Shown piece by piece: positions 1-6,449 of a stretch of DNA of 13,178 bases; within the stretch, counting starts at the first letter, position 1; each line of letters starts with the position of its first letter. Position numbers and translations under genes: made by a program. The notes beneath the pieces were generated by a model. It ran no database searches, was not told where the DNA came from, and was given only the letters and a program-made list of their open reading frames with translations. Source of the DNA: Bacteroidota bacterium (GTDB lineage Bacteria; Bacteroidota; Bacteroidia; Bacteroidales; Prolixibacteraceae); contig JAUYEQ010000409.1 of the NCBI GenBank assembly GCA_030691295.1, positions 1-13,178 of the forward strand. Reading direction: 5' to 3'.

Positions 1-1
1 T

Positions 2-445
2 CCGGAAACGGACCAATGTTTCGGTTGTTCGCCCCACAACGAATTCGGATTACACCTGGAATTCTGGGAAGATGGCGATGAAGTGGTTTCGTACTGGAAA
101 CCCCGCCCGATTTTGCAGAGTTATCCGAAAGTGGTACATGGCGGAATACAATCGACATTGCTCGATGAAATTGCCGGTTGGCTGGTTTACGTTAAATGCG
201 GAACGGTTGGGCTCACTGCCGAGATGAAAGTTAGGTTTAAAAGGCCATTGATGATTGACGAGGGTCAGGTAACTATTCGGGCAAAGTTACTCGAGCGAAA
301 TAGGCGGGTGGCAACCATTCAGGCTCAATTAATTGATTCGTCGGGGAAAACATGTGCTGAAGCAGAACTTCGGTATTTCCTGGTTCCTGAAACCGAAGCA
401 CGCGAAAAATATCATTACCCGGGCGTTGAAGCATTTTTTGACTAG
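2..445 (+). CDS. PaaI-like hotdog-fold thioesterase, 5' end cut by the window edge
   Basis: The frame is open from base 2, so the gene begins upstream of the window; the first internal start-like codon at 83 is not the true start. The visible 147 residues carry an N-terminal CFGCSPHNEFGL motif (visible residues 6-17), typical of small PaaI/YbgC-like hotdog proteins. A later HGGIQSTLLDEIAGW block contains the conserved HGG and the acidic residue that acts in catalysis in this superfamily. It is followed by a VRFKRPLMIDEG strand and turn typical of the fold. Such proteins hydrolyse acyl-CoA thioesters in the cytoplasm, usually as dimers or tetramers. The substrate cannot be read from the sequence. 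The C-terminus looks intact, with a stop at 443-445. Confidence 0.85.
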   Translation, partial: PETDQCFGCSPHNEFGLHLEFWEDGDEVVSYWKPRPILQSYPKVVHGGIQSTLLDEIAGWLVYVKCGTVGLTAEMKVRFKRPLMIDEGQVTIRAKLLERNRRVATIQAQLIDSSGKTCAEAELRYFLVPETEAREKYHYPGVEAFFD

Positions 446-448
446 GAA

Positions 449-490
449 GAAGTCCGAAGTCCGAAGTCCGAAGACCGGAGACGGAAGTTC
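449..490. repeat. 7-bp tandem repeat, about six units
   Basis: Directly after the thioesterase stop codon there are three perfect GAAGTCC units (449-455, 456-462, 463-469). They are followed by the variants GAAGACC (470-476), GGAGACG (477-483) and GAAGTTC (484-490). The array is purely intergenic. From memory, similar strings occur between genes in Bacteroidota genomes, but no function is established. It is too short-period to be a CRISPR. Confidence 0.8.
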
Positions 491-605
491 GACAAGAATA
501 CCGTCCGTGAGAAAGCGTTTTTCAAGGCAATAGCTTCATTTCGGACGAAATAGAATTGGTGTTATAAAAAGTAGTTACGATAGAGTCACCTATAAAAATA
601 CAATT

Positions 606-1700
606 ATGAACAGAATATTTTTTGCAATTGCTTACCTGTTGGTTTCCTTGTCATCATTCGCACAAACCAAATTTATTCCGGCCAGCCACGAATCCTTCAG
701 ATATGTTGGCCGTTTCGATGTTTCTAATCCGCAGGAAGTTCGATACGATTGGTCGGGCGTTTACATTCAGTTCAGTTTCCGGGGAACGGAATGTGCTGTT
801 AAAATGAACGATACCGGTCACAATTATTACAATGTTTTTGTTGATGATCAACCCTCAAAAACCATTGATGTGAAGAGCGATACCACCATTGTGATTGCAA
901 AAAATATAGGAACCCATATCCACAAAATCAGGATTTATAAACGGACGGAAGGAAATCAGGGAACTGGCTCTTTCAAAGGCATCCTGATTCCTGAAAACGG
1001 TGAAATGCTTGAATGGAAAGATGTTCCAACCCGGAAAATTGAGTTTATCGGCAATTCAATCACTTGTGGTTACGGAACCGAAGGCTTATCGAAAAGTGAA
1101 CGGTTTAAACCTTCTACCGAAAACAATTATCTGAGTTACGCACCAATTATGGCCCGCGCATTTAAAGCCGATTACCACATCATCGCACATTCAGGAATGG
1201 GTGTTGTTCGCAATTATGGCGATAAGGAAAAAGTGTCGCCAGACGCGATGCCCGATCGTTTCAACCGGGTTTTCGATGAAAAGGAACTGCCACTTTGGAA
1301 TTTCAGGCTCTGGAAACCGGATGTGGTGGTAATTAATCTTGGAACCAACGATTTCAGCACACAGCCTTTTCCTGACAAAGCGGTTTTTAAAGCCGGATAC
1401 GAAAAGTTGATAGATGAAGTAAAAAAGCAATATGGCGAAGTTCCGGTTTTTTGCATTGTTGGCCCAATGACCGACGAACCCTGCTATTCATACGTAAAGG
1501 AACTGGTTGAAGATTTCAGATCGGTTTACCAACGCAAGAATGTTTATTTCGTTGGTATCCCCACTTACCTGATGGACCCGGACAAGGATCTCGGATCAGA
1601 TACCCATCCCAATTATTCAGGACAGCGAAAAATGGCCGCCCATGTTTTGCCAGTTATTTCTAGTATTCTTGAATGGGATTACGACGGAAAGGAACTTTAG
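606..1700 (+). CDS. Secreted CE2-type carbohydrate esterase (SGNH/GDSL hydrolase)
   Basis: This 364-residue protein begins with a signal peptide (residues 1-20, ending SLSSFAQ, probable cleavage after Ala19 or Gln20), so it acts in the periplasm or outside the cell. Residues about 28-135 form the all-beta jelly-roll domain found at the N-terminus of CE2 esterases. Residues about 143-356 form the SGNH hydrolase domain. Ser151 lies in the nucleophile block GNSITCGYG, Asn248 is in INLGTNDF, and Asp332 and His334 are in SDTHPNYSG. CE2 enzymes remove acetyl groups from plant polysaccharides such as xylan or glucomannan; the exact substrate here is unknown. The start at 606 fits the signal peptide. 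No polysaccharide-utilisation partners (SusC/SusD) are visible nearby, and the gene appears to stand alone. It ends 67 bp before a palindromic repeat that may terminate it. Confidence 0.88.
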   Translation: MNRIFFAIAYLLVSLSSFAQTKFIPASHESFRYVGRFDVSNPQEVRYDWSGVYIQFSFRGTECAVKMNDTGHNYYNVFVDDQPSKTIDVKSDTTIVIAKNIGTHIHKIRIYKRTEGNQGTGSFKGILIPENGEMLEWKDVPTRKIEFIGNSITCGYGTEGLSKSERFKPSTENNYLSYAPIMARAFKADYHIIAHSGMGVVRNYGDKEKVSPDAMPDRFNRVFDEKELPLWNFRLWKPDVVVINLGTNDFSTQPFPDKAVFKAGYEKLIDEVKKQYGEVPVFCIVGPMTDEPCYSYVKELVEDFRSVYQRKNVYFVGIPTYLMDPDKDLGSDTHPNYSGQRKMAAHVLPVISSILEWDYDGKEL

Positions 1701-1766
1701 TAAATAGTTGATTTTCATAAGTTATCAGGATTAATAAATATCCTAATCCTAATTGTTCCATATTAT

Positions 1767-1847
1767 ACTCACCCCTTCGCAACTGCGATGCTTTCCCCTC
1801 TCTTTTTAAAAGAGAGGGGGACGTCCGCTTGCGGACGTGGGGTGAGT
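1767..1847. repeat. Cloverleaf-like palindromic intergenic repeat, possible bidirectional terminator
   Basis: A perfect 9-bp outer inverted repeat, ACTCACCCC (1767-1775) and GGGGTGAGT (1839-1847), encloses three further hairpins. Arm one is TCGCA/TGCGA (1777-1781 and 1784-1788). Arm two is CCCCTCTCTTTT/AAAAGAGAGGGG (1795-1806 and 1808-1819). Arm three is ACGTCCGC/GCGGACGT around a TT loop (1821-1838). All arms are perfect. The element lies between the convergent esterase and hydrogenase genes, so it could terminate transcription from both sides. It resembles the short palindromic extragenic repeats of Bacteroidota. No transposase is linked to it here. Confidence 0.85.
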
Positions 1848-1871
1848 TAAATGTAAAAAGAGTAAACTGTT

Positions 1872-3335
1872 TTACATACTGATCGCCTCATTTGTCTCCA
1901 CTTTTTCTGCAATCAAGTCCATTCCTTTTTCGAAGTTGCGTTTCCCTTTCTGGGCATTGCTGTGACTTACCGGTCCGGCAATGCAGCCGCCTTCGCAGGC
2001 CATCACTTCAATAAATTGTGCAGCGGCTTTTCCTTTCGAAAAGGCTTTCAGCAGATTAATTGATTTTTTATTCAGCCCGTCAACAGCCAGGGTTTTAATG
2101 TCAATTCTCAAATCCTGTTGTTTGATGGCGGCAATTACACCTCCTGAAAGTGCAAAACCACGTGCTTCACCGGCAATGTTTTCCATTACCAGTTCTTCGC
2201 AATCAGCAGGGTTGATATCCATCGCTTCAAAAATGGCATCCAGTTCCGAAAAACTCATTACGTAATCCACAAATTCGTTGTCGAGGCCTTCTTTTCGCTT
2301 GGCCACACACGGTCCGATGAACACCGTTTTCGCTTCAGGATATTGCATTTTTGTTGTTGCCGCTGTATAATGCATCGGCGAACCCGTGTCGGAAACATAA
2401 GGCTTCAGTCCCTCAATGTGTTTGCGTGTAAGTTCAACGTACGAAGGACAGCAGGAAGTAGTCATAAATGGAGCGCCTTCGCTCAGTCGGTGCGCCAGTT
2501 CTTTGGCTTCGTATTTTGTTGTCATTTCGGCACCGCGGGCTACTTCAACCACTTTTGTAAAGCCAATATTTTCAATAGCTTTCAGCACTTTGGCCGGATG
2601 AACATCGTATTGGCCAAACAAAGCCGGAGCTACCAGGGCGATCACTTCCTCTTTTTGCTTTAAACTTTTCAAAACGTCGATAAGGTTCGACACCTCGTAT
2701 ATAGATCCAAACGGACAGGCATTCTGGCAACGTCCGCAGTAAATACATTTGCTTTCGTCAATTTGCTCAATGCCGTGTTCGTTTTTCGAAATGGCTTTCA
2801 CCGGGCAAACTTCTTCACAGGGAATTGGCACATAAACAATGGCATGATAGGGGCAGGCTTCCTTGCAAAGTCCGCAGTTTACGCATTTATCCGATTTTAT
2901 TTCGGCTGCTCCCGACGAGTTGAAACGAATGGCATTTTTCGGACAATTCATGATACACGGGCTGGCAACGCAGCCACGGCAGATATTGGTAACAATGTAA
3001 TTCACTTTTACACACGAAGTGCAGGCCTCGTCAACCACAGTCAGTACTTTTTTTGAAGGCGCTTTCCTGTCAATGGCCATCCGGGCAAATTCCGACAAGG
3101 GGGTAAGTTCATCCTGTTCGTCTTCAATTCCAAGTCCCAGAATTGGCATCAATTTGTACCTCACCACTGCACGTTCCTTGTAAATGCAGCAACGTCGTTG
3201 GGCGCTTATTTCGCGTGGCGACATTTCCAAAGGTATCCGGTCAATTCCTTCAACTAATCGTCCTTCATTAAAAAGCCTTACAACTTTTCGAACCAGTTGA
3301 TGGCGGATGATCATGGTATTATTTAAACATGCCAT
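1872..3335 (-). CDS. Monomeric ferredoxin-type [FeFe]-hydrogenase, group B-like
   Basis: The 487-residue protein reversibly reduces protons to H2 with electrons from ferredoxin, in the cytoplasm. After an N-terminal helical stretch come ferredoxin-like cysteine motifs: Cys105/Cys108, CRGC (119-122) with Cys127 and Cys131, CVNCGLCKEACP (151-162) and CIYCGRCQNACP (197-208). A shortened CEEVCP motif (173-178) lies between the last two. The H-cluster domain has all three signatures: TSCCPSY (293-299; Cys295 would relay protons and Cys296 bind the cubane), FIGPCVAKRKEG (Cys343) and MACEGGCIAG (Cys447, Cys451). The motif set and cysteine layout recall the group B enzymes of Bacteroidota and clostridia. 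I chose the ATG at 3335 because a TTG further upstream (3359) lies inside the promoter box, and because this ATG and its surroundings are conserved in the decayed copy near 5170. ATG 3314 remains possible. The maturases HydE, HydF and HydG are not in the window. Confidence 0.9.
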   Translation of the reverse strand: MACLNNTMIIRHQLVRKVVRLFNEGRLVEGIDRIPLEMSPREISAQRRCCIYKERAVVRYKLMPILGLGIEDEQDELTPLSEFARMAIDRKAPSKKVLTVVDEACTSCVKVNYIVTNICRGCVASPCIMNCPKNAIRFNSSGAAEIKSDKCVNCGLCKEACPYHAIVYVPIPCEEVCPVKAISKNEHGIEQIDESKCIYCGRCQNACPFGSIYEVSNLIDVLKSLKQKEEVIALVAPALFGQYDVHPAKVLKAIENIGFTKVVEVARGAEMTTKYEAKELAHRLSEGAPFMTTSCCPSYVELTRKHIEGLKPYVSDTGSPMHYTAATTKMQYPEAKTVFIGPCVAKRKEGLDNEFVDYVMSFSELDAIFEAMDINPADCEELVMENIAGEARGFALSGGVIAAIKQQDLRIDIKTLAVDGLNKKSINLLKAFSKGKAAAQFIEVMACEGGCIAGPVSHSNAQKGKRNFEKGMDLIAEKVETNEAISM

Positions 3336-3356
3336 TCTTCTTTTTTTGTACGCCGG

Positions 3357-3390
3357 CAAAGATAGGCAGCGATTTTAAGTTAACAGAATG
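3357..3390 (-). promoter_or_regulatory. Bacteroidota-type promoter of the hydrogenase gene
   Basis: On the minus strand, 3364-3357 reads TATCTTTG, a perfect match to the TAnnTTTG -7 box used by the Bacteroidota primary sigma factor. The -33 element is weak; TTCTGTTAAC (about 3387-3378) lies at the expected distance. The box is 22 nt upstream of the ATG at 3335, giving a short leader. The -7 box and the TTCTGTTAACTT stretch are both preserved in the decayed copy at 5192-5220, which supports functional relevance. The assignment is from motif matching only. Confidence 0.6.
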
Positions 3391-3613
3391 CTTAACTTAG
3401 ATTTCAGGAAAACTTAATTTTCAGTTGAAGGTAGCTTTATATTGGGAACGAAAACTGTCATTCTTTAAAAAAAAAATCATTTCATTTAAAATATTCTTTG
3501 GCCTCATTCGTCAACCTCATTACAAGCAGCACAATTGGGTTTCGGTGAAATAACTGGTCGGTTTACAGATCAGCCATTTCGGATGGAATTCGGTTGAGTT
3601 CAACCAAAACAAT

Positions 3614-4234
3614 ATGAGTGGAATTGAGGTTTTAGTGCTGTCGCCTGATGTACAGTCGGTCGCACAGATAAAAACTACAGTGAAGGAAAGACAACATATA
3701 TCTGACATCATCAAAAATTATGGTGGCCGCTTAGAAGGGTTTATCCGTAAACGGGTGCGTACCATTGAAGATGCCGATGATATATTGCAGGAAGTGTACT
3801 ATCAACTGGCGGATGCCGACCGGCTGCTAAAACCCATTGACCAAATGGCTGCATGGCTGTTCACCGTGGCCCGCAACCGGATTACCGATCTCTACCGTAA
3901 AAAGAAAACCGAATCGATGCCGGAATTTTTCGCTGAAACCGAAGATGAAGGTTCATTTAGAGAACTGCGAAATCTGATGTTCGACAACGGAAGTACACCT
4001 GAGGACGATTATTTAAGGTCGCTGGTTTGGATTGAACTGGAAAAGGCTTTGGACGAACTTCCGGAGGAACAGCACCTGGTGTTTGAATTGACCGAACTGA
4101 AAGGGCTTTCGTTTAAGGAAATTTCGGAACAGACTGGCGTAACAGTAAATACTTTAATTTCCAGAAAACGCTATGCAATATTGGTTCTGCGCGAACGGCT
4201 TCAGATTATTTATGACGAATTAATAAACTTTTAA
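3614..4234 (+). CDS. ECF-type RNA polymerase sigma factor
   Basis: The 206-residue protein is a sigma-70-family extracytoplasmic-function sigma factor that redirects RNA polymerase to a small regulon. Sigma region 2 spans residues about 31-98, with DADDILQEVYYQLAD (53-67) and the promoter-melting segment MAAWLFTVARNRITDLYRKK (78-97). A linker of about 40 residues leads to region 4 (about 140-197), whose helix-turn-helix is SFKEISEQTGVTVNTLISRK (166-185). The first 22 residues lie outside the conserved fold, so a GTG at 3680 (residue 23) is an alternative start. Just 10 nt separate its stop from the next gene, which suggests co-transcription. No classical anti-sigma gene with a zinc-binding HxxxCxxC motif is present; the downstream membrane protein is the only candidate partner. 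The upstream intergenic DNA (3365-3613) shows no clear promoter for it. Confidence 0.92.
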   Translation: MSGIEVLVLSPDVQSVAQIKTTVKERQHISDIIKNYGGRLEGFIRKRVRTIEDADDILQEVYYQLADADRLLKPIDQMAAWLFTVARNRITDLYRKKKTESMPEFFAETEDEGSFRELRNLMFDNGSTPEDDYLRSLVWIELEKALDELPEEQHLVFELTELKGLSFKEISEQTGVTVNTLISRKRYAILVLRERLQIIYDELINF

Positions 4235-4244
4235 ATAACAGAAA

Positions 4245-4601
4245 ATGAAAACAATGTTCAAAAAAAGATGGTATCTGTTTATTCCTCTGATACTAGCTGC
4301 CTTTGTGGCTTTCGGGTTTATCACCATGTACTTGTGGAACTGGCTGATGCCATTGTTGTTTCGCTTGCCTGAAATTACCTTCTGGCAGACAATTGGGCTG
4401 CTGATTCTGTCGCGCCTTCTTTTGGGAGGCTTCAAAGGGCATCATGGACGTGCCCATGGCCATTGCAGGCGGCAAATGCACGAAAAATGGGAACACATGA
4501 CTCCCGAAGAACGCGAGCAATTTAAGGAACATATCCACATGCATCGGGCACCATGGATACGCCGAAATCCAGAAGAAGGAAAACCGCAAGAATCAGAATA
4601 A
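4245..4601 (+). CDS. Small His-rich membrane protein, two predicted transmembrane helices
   Basis: I do not recognise a named family. The 118 residues show two hydrophobic helices (about 9-38 and 44-62) followed by a soluble tail unusually rich in histidine: His66, 67, 71, 73, 79, 84, 96, 98 and 100, plus Cys74. The tail contains MTPEEREQFKEHI, which recalls helical metal-sensing or CpxP-like periplasmic proteins, though this is only a resemblance. The start at 4245 follows the sigma factor stop by 10 nt; Met4 (4254) is an alternative. The tight linkage suggests that the protein controls the sigma factor or belongs to its output, for example by sensing metal or envelope state. That role is inferred. 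Confidence 0.75.
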   Translation: MKTMFKKRWYLFIPLILAAFVAFGFITMYLWNWLMPLLFRLPEITFWQTIGLLILSRLLLGGFKGHHGRAHGHCRRQMHEKWEHMTPEEREQFKEHIHMHRAPWIRRNPEEGKPQESE

Positions 4602-4663
4602 AACAAATTGAAAATGCACCAATACTTTTGATGTTTGCTCCAACCAGTTAATTAAAAATTGAA

Positions 4664-4846
4664 ATGAGAAAACTTGAAACAGATGAATTATTACACGTTT
4701 CAGCACTGATAACTGAACTGAAAAAATTACATCAGGAAATCATTGCCAGAGATAAAGAAATAGATCCCTACACTTTCATTTCGATAAGTGACAATTTGGA
4801 GCAAGCTGTATCCAATTATCAGATGGAGTTATTGATACTTCAGTAG
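4664..4846 (+). CDS. Small hypothetical protein, 60 residues, helical
   Basis: The frame runs from ATG 4664 to TAG 4846. The product is charged and mostly helical, with a possible short coiled coil in ELKKLHQEIIARDKEIDP (residues 18-35). It has no signal peptide, membrane helix or cysteine. It lies 62 nt after the His-rich membrane protein on the same strand and might be the third gene of the sigma factor operon. I do not recognise the family. The A-rich leader (GAAATGAGA) is typical of starts in this phylum. Coding status is likely but rests on composition and context only. Confidence 0.55.
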   Translation: MRKLETDELLHVSALITELKKLHQEIIARDKEIDPYTFISISDNLEQAVSNYQMELLILQ

Positions 4847-4930
4847 TGGTTTTTTCAGCAATCAGGAACAACAACGAAATAAATAATCAGTAAATCAATC
4901 CAATAATTGGAAAGAAAAAGAAATGGCATT

Positions 4931-5047
4931 ATGGGAATACTAGTCGGATTGCATGCAGGAGCATTTATCGGTTGTTGTGTATTTGTAAAATATATTAATG
5001 ACATGGTAAAGAAGTTAATAGTCGAATGGCAAGGTTTATTCGGATAG
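4931..5047 (+). CDS. Possible 38-residue membrane peptide
   Basis: An ATG at 4931 opens 38 codons ending with TAG at 5047. The product would be a single hydrophobic helix (about residues 2-21, containing GLHAGAFIGCCVFVKYI) followed by a short basic amphipathic tail. A purine-rich stretch lies just upstream, but it also precedes an earlier ATG at 4923 that gives only six codons (MALWEY). Gene status is uncertain. It is listed because it fills the otherwise empty stretch after 4846 and has the shape of a genuine small membrane protein. Confidence 0.3.
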   Translation: MGILVGLHAGAFIGCCVFVKYINDMVKKLIVEWQGLFG

Positions 5048-5110
5048 GTTGGCGGACAGTCCCGGACTTCCTCAATCCGCAATAAATAAACTGGAGATAG
5101 TAAACTATAT

Positions 5111-5265
5111 ACTTTTACACACGAAGTGCAGGCTTTGTCAACTACAGTTAGTAATATTCAAATATGCCATTTGTGTTTTTTAGTACGACGGCAAAGATAG
5201 ACGTGATTTCAAGTTAACAGAAAGCTCAAACCAGACTTCAGGAAAACTTTATTTTCAATCGAATT
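5111..5265 (-). pseudogene. Decayed second copy of the hydrogenase promoter and 5' end
   Basis: Two stretches match the intact hydrogenase locus in the same orientation. 5111-5154 matches 3004-3047, with 23 identical bases at the start and about 90 percent identity overall by eye. 5160-5265 matches 3326-3431 at roughly 80 percent. The coding material between them (about 280 bp in the intact gene) is missing. On the minus strand the copy keeps the TATCTTTG box (5199-5192), the ATG (5170-5168, encoding MAYLN against MACLN) and the relic peptide LTVVDKACTSCVKV. The deletion puts that peptide out of frame with the ATG. It is a broken paralogue or a recombination scar, not a working gene. Confidence 0.8.
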
Positions 5266-5268
5266 TAA

Positions 5269-6107
5269 GGGCATCTCTAAAAAACTAAATGTTGATATAA
5301 ATAACTGATTGTCAATAACTTAATTGATATAATTATATATTAATTGCTTAATTTTACAGTAATAAAATAAGCAACTATGGAAAATATAAACCCACTTGAC
5401 AAAGCTTTTAATGAAGAATCAAAAGACAGAGCCAAAGGCGGTCGGCCATCGTTTGATAAATTATTAATGTTTAAAGCACTGATTATACAGAGTTTGTATA
5501 ATTTGTCAGACGATCAGCTTGAGTATCAAATCGTCGATAGGTCAAGTTTTAAACGGTTTTTAGGATTGAAAAAGAGCGACAAAGTACCTGACAGTAAGAC
5601 ATTCTGGTTTTTTCGTGAGCAACTTATAGAAAAGGACGTTATTATGGCATTGTTCAAAACATTCAATGAGATACTTGATGCAGGCGGAGTATTTGCCAAT
5701 GAAGGAAAAATGGTTGATGCAAGTTTTGTAGAAGCACCCCGCAAACGTAACACCAGAGAAGAGAACAAGCAAATAAAACAGACTGGCACCGCACCTGAAC
5801 ATTGGAAAGAAACCCCTCACAAACTCTGCCAGAAAGATGTGGACGCACGCTGGACGAAGAAGAACAATGTAACTTTTTTTGGATACAAGAACCATATCAA
5901 AGCTGATACAAAAACAAAACTGATCGAAGAATTTATTGTAACAGATGCTTCAGTGCATGATTCACAGGCCATTGAAGGATTGCTTACCGAAAATGATGAA
6001 GGACAACCGCTTTATGCAGACAGTGCCTATACCGGAGAAAAACAGGAAAATACTTATAAAAGCAAAAAAGTAATAAATATGGTACATGAAAAAGGTTACA
6101 AGGGTAG
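5269..6107 (+). mobile_element. Remnant of an IS5-type insertion sequence, right end lost
   Basis: The element probably begins at GGGCATCTCTAAAAAAC (5269-5285), which looks like a terminal inverted repeat and lies exactly where similarity to the hydrogenase upstream region fades. An AT-rich leader follows, then the transposase reading frame. No matching inverted repeat is visible downstream, and the transposase breaks off near 6100. The right terminus has therefore been deleted and the element should be immobile. The left boundary is inferred, since no target duplication can be paired. Confidence 0.65.
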
Positions 6108-6135
6108 GGTTTGGGATATTCGGTTTCAGCGTTAA
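5377..6135 (+). pseudogene. Truncated IS5-family transposase
   Basis: The 252-codon frame encodes a DDE transposase of the IS5 type. Visible blocks are GRPSFDKLLMFKALIIQSLY (22-41), PDSKTFWFFREQL (71-83), MVDASFVEAPRKRNTREE (112-129, first catalytic Asp114), DARWTKKN (156-163) and LYADSAYTGE (212-221, second catalytic Asp215). Full-length relatives are roughly 320-340 residues. They have about 25-40 more N-terminal residues and a C-terminal part with the catalytic Glu near an RVEHVFG-like segment. Here the reading breaks after EKGYKG (238-243), and the last residues are read from foreign DNA. The catalytic Glu is missing, so the protein cannot be active on its own. Confidence 0.85.
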
Positions 6136-6242
6136 ATGATTTAGAAATTGGCATCGATTACAGGTTGGATTCATTTGTCAGTGGAAACCCAAGAAACAGA
6201 ACCTGGCTTAGTATAAACTTTTTTCATTCGTTAAGAAAGTGA
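6108..6242 (+). pseudogene. C-terminal fragment of an outer-membrane beta-barrel-like protein
   Basis: Directly after the transposase break, a different frame is open from 6108 to a TGA at 6240-6242 (44 codons). Its product contains LEIGIDYRLDSFVS and NPRNRTWLSINFFHSL, with alternating polar and hydrophobic residues and a late aromatic pair. That pattern is typical of the last strands of a Bacteroidota outer-membrane beta-barrel. A TAG at 6105-6107 closes the frame upstream and there is no start codon, so it can only be the tail of a gene cut by the rearrangement that also removed the IS right end. The parent family cannot be named from so little. Confidence 0.55.
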
Positions 6243-6251
6243 ACAATAATG

Positions 6252-6284
6252 TTGATGAGAAGCCCTTTTATTAGTATAAATTTA
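6252..6284 (+). promoter_or_regulatory. Possible promoter of the small lipoprotein gene
   Basis: TAAATTTA (6277-6284) approximates the TAnnTTTG -7 box with its last base changed. A TTG (6252-6254) lies 22 nt upstream, the right spacing for a -33 element. The ATG at 6299 follows 14 nt after the box. Both elements are imperfect, so this is a tentative motif match. Confidence 0.3.
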
Positions 6285-6298
6285 ACACCAATCGAATT

Positions 6299-6430
6299 AT
6301 GGCAAAAAAAACAGGTATTATCCTTGTAGTTTTAGTGACAGCAGGTATTTTTATCTCATGCGGAGATTTGAACAGAAAAGTAGATGATAAGATTGACAAG
6401 TTGATGAGAAAAATAACTCCAAAAAAATAA
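6299..6430 (+). CDS. Small lipoprotein, 43 residues
   Basis: An ATG at 6299 opens 43 codons ending TAA at 6428-6430. The peptide has a basic start (MAKKTG), a hydrophobic core (IILVVLVTAGIFI) and a lipobox GIFISCG, with Cys21 as the predicted lipidated residue. A charged tail (DLNRKVDDKIDKLMRKITPKK) follows. It should be exported and anchored by lipid. It resembles many tiny entericidin-like or unnamed lipoproteins, but no family can be assigned. The next gene starts 19 nt downstream on the same strand, so the two may form one transcript. Confidence 0.6.
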   Translation: MAKKTGIILVVLVTAGIFISCGDLNRKVDDKIDKLMRKITPKK

Positions 6431-6449
6431 TTTTTAAAATTTTATTAAT

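Noticed and set aside
449..490. CRISPR array
   Set aside because: Units are 7 bp and contiguous, with no spacers and no cas genes.
333..533. Reading frame overlapping the thioesterase end and the 7-bp repeat
   Set aside because: It overlaps a conserved gene in another frame, and half of it is translated tandem repeat.
1767..1847. tRNA gene, because of the cloverleaf shape
   Set aside because: There is no T-loop GTTCGA, anticodon-arm consensus or acceptor-stem layout; the arms are perfect palindromes of a repeat element.
2343..2663. Plus-strand reading frame opposite the hydrogenase gene
   Set aside because: It is the antisense shadow of conserved hydrogenase codons and has no recognisable motif.
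3336..3359. Upstream TTG start for the hydrogenase (eight extra residues)
   Set aside because: The TTG lies inside the TATCTTTG promoter box, and the ATG at 3335 is conserved in the decayed copy at 5170.
5051..5083. Hairpin around GCGGA...TCCGC with an inner AGTCC/GGACT stem as a terminator
   Set aside because: Stems are only 5 bp, the loops are uneven and no T-run follows; too weak to call.
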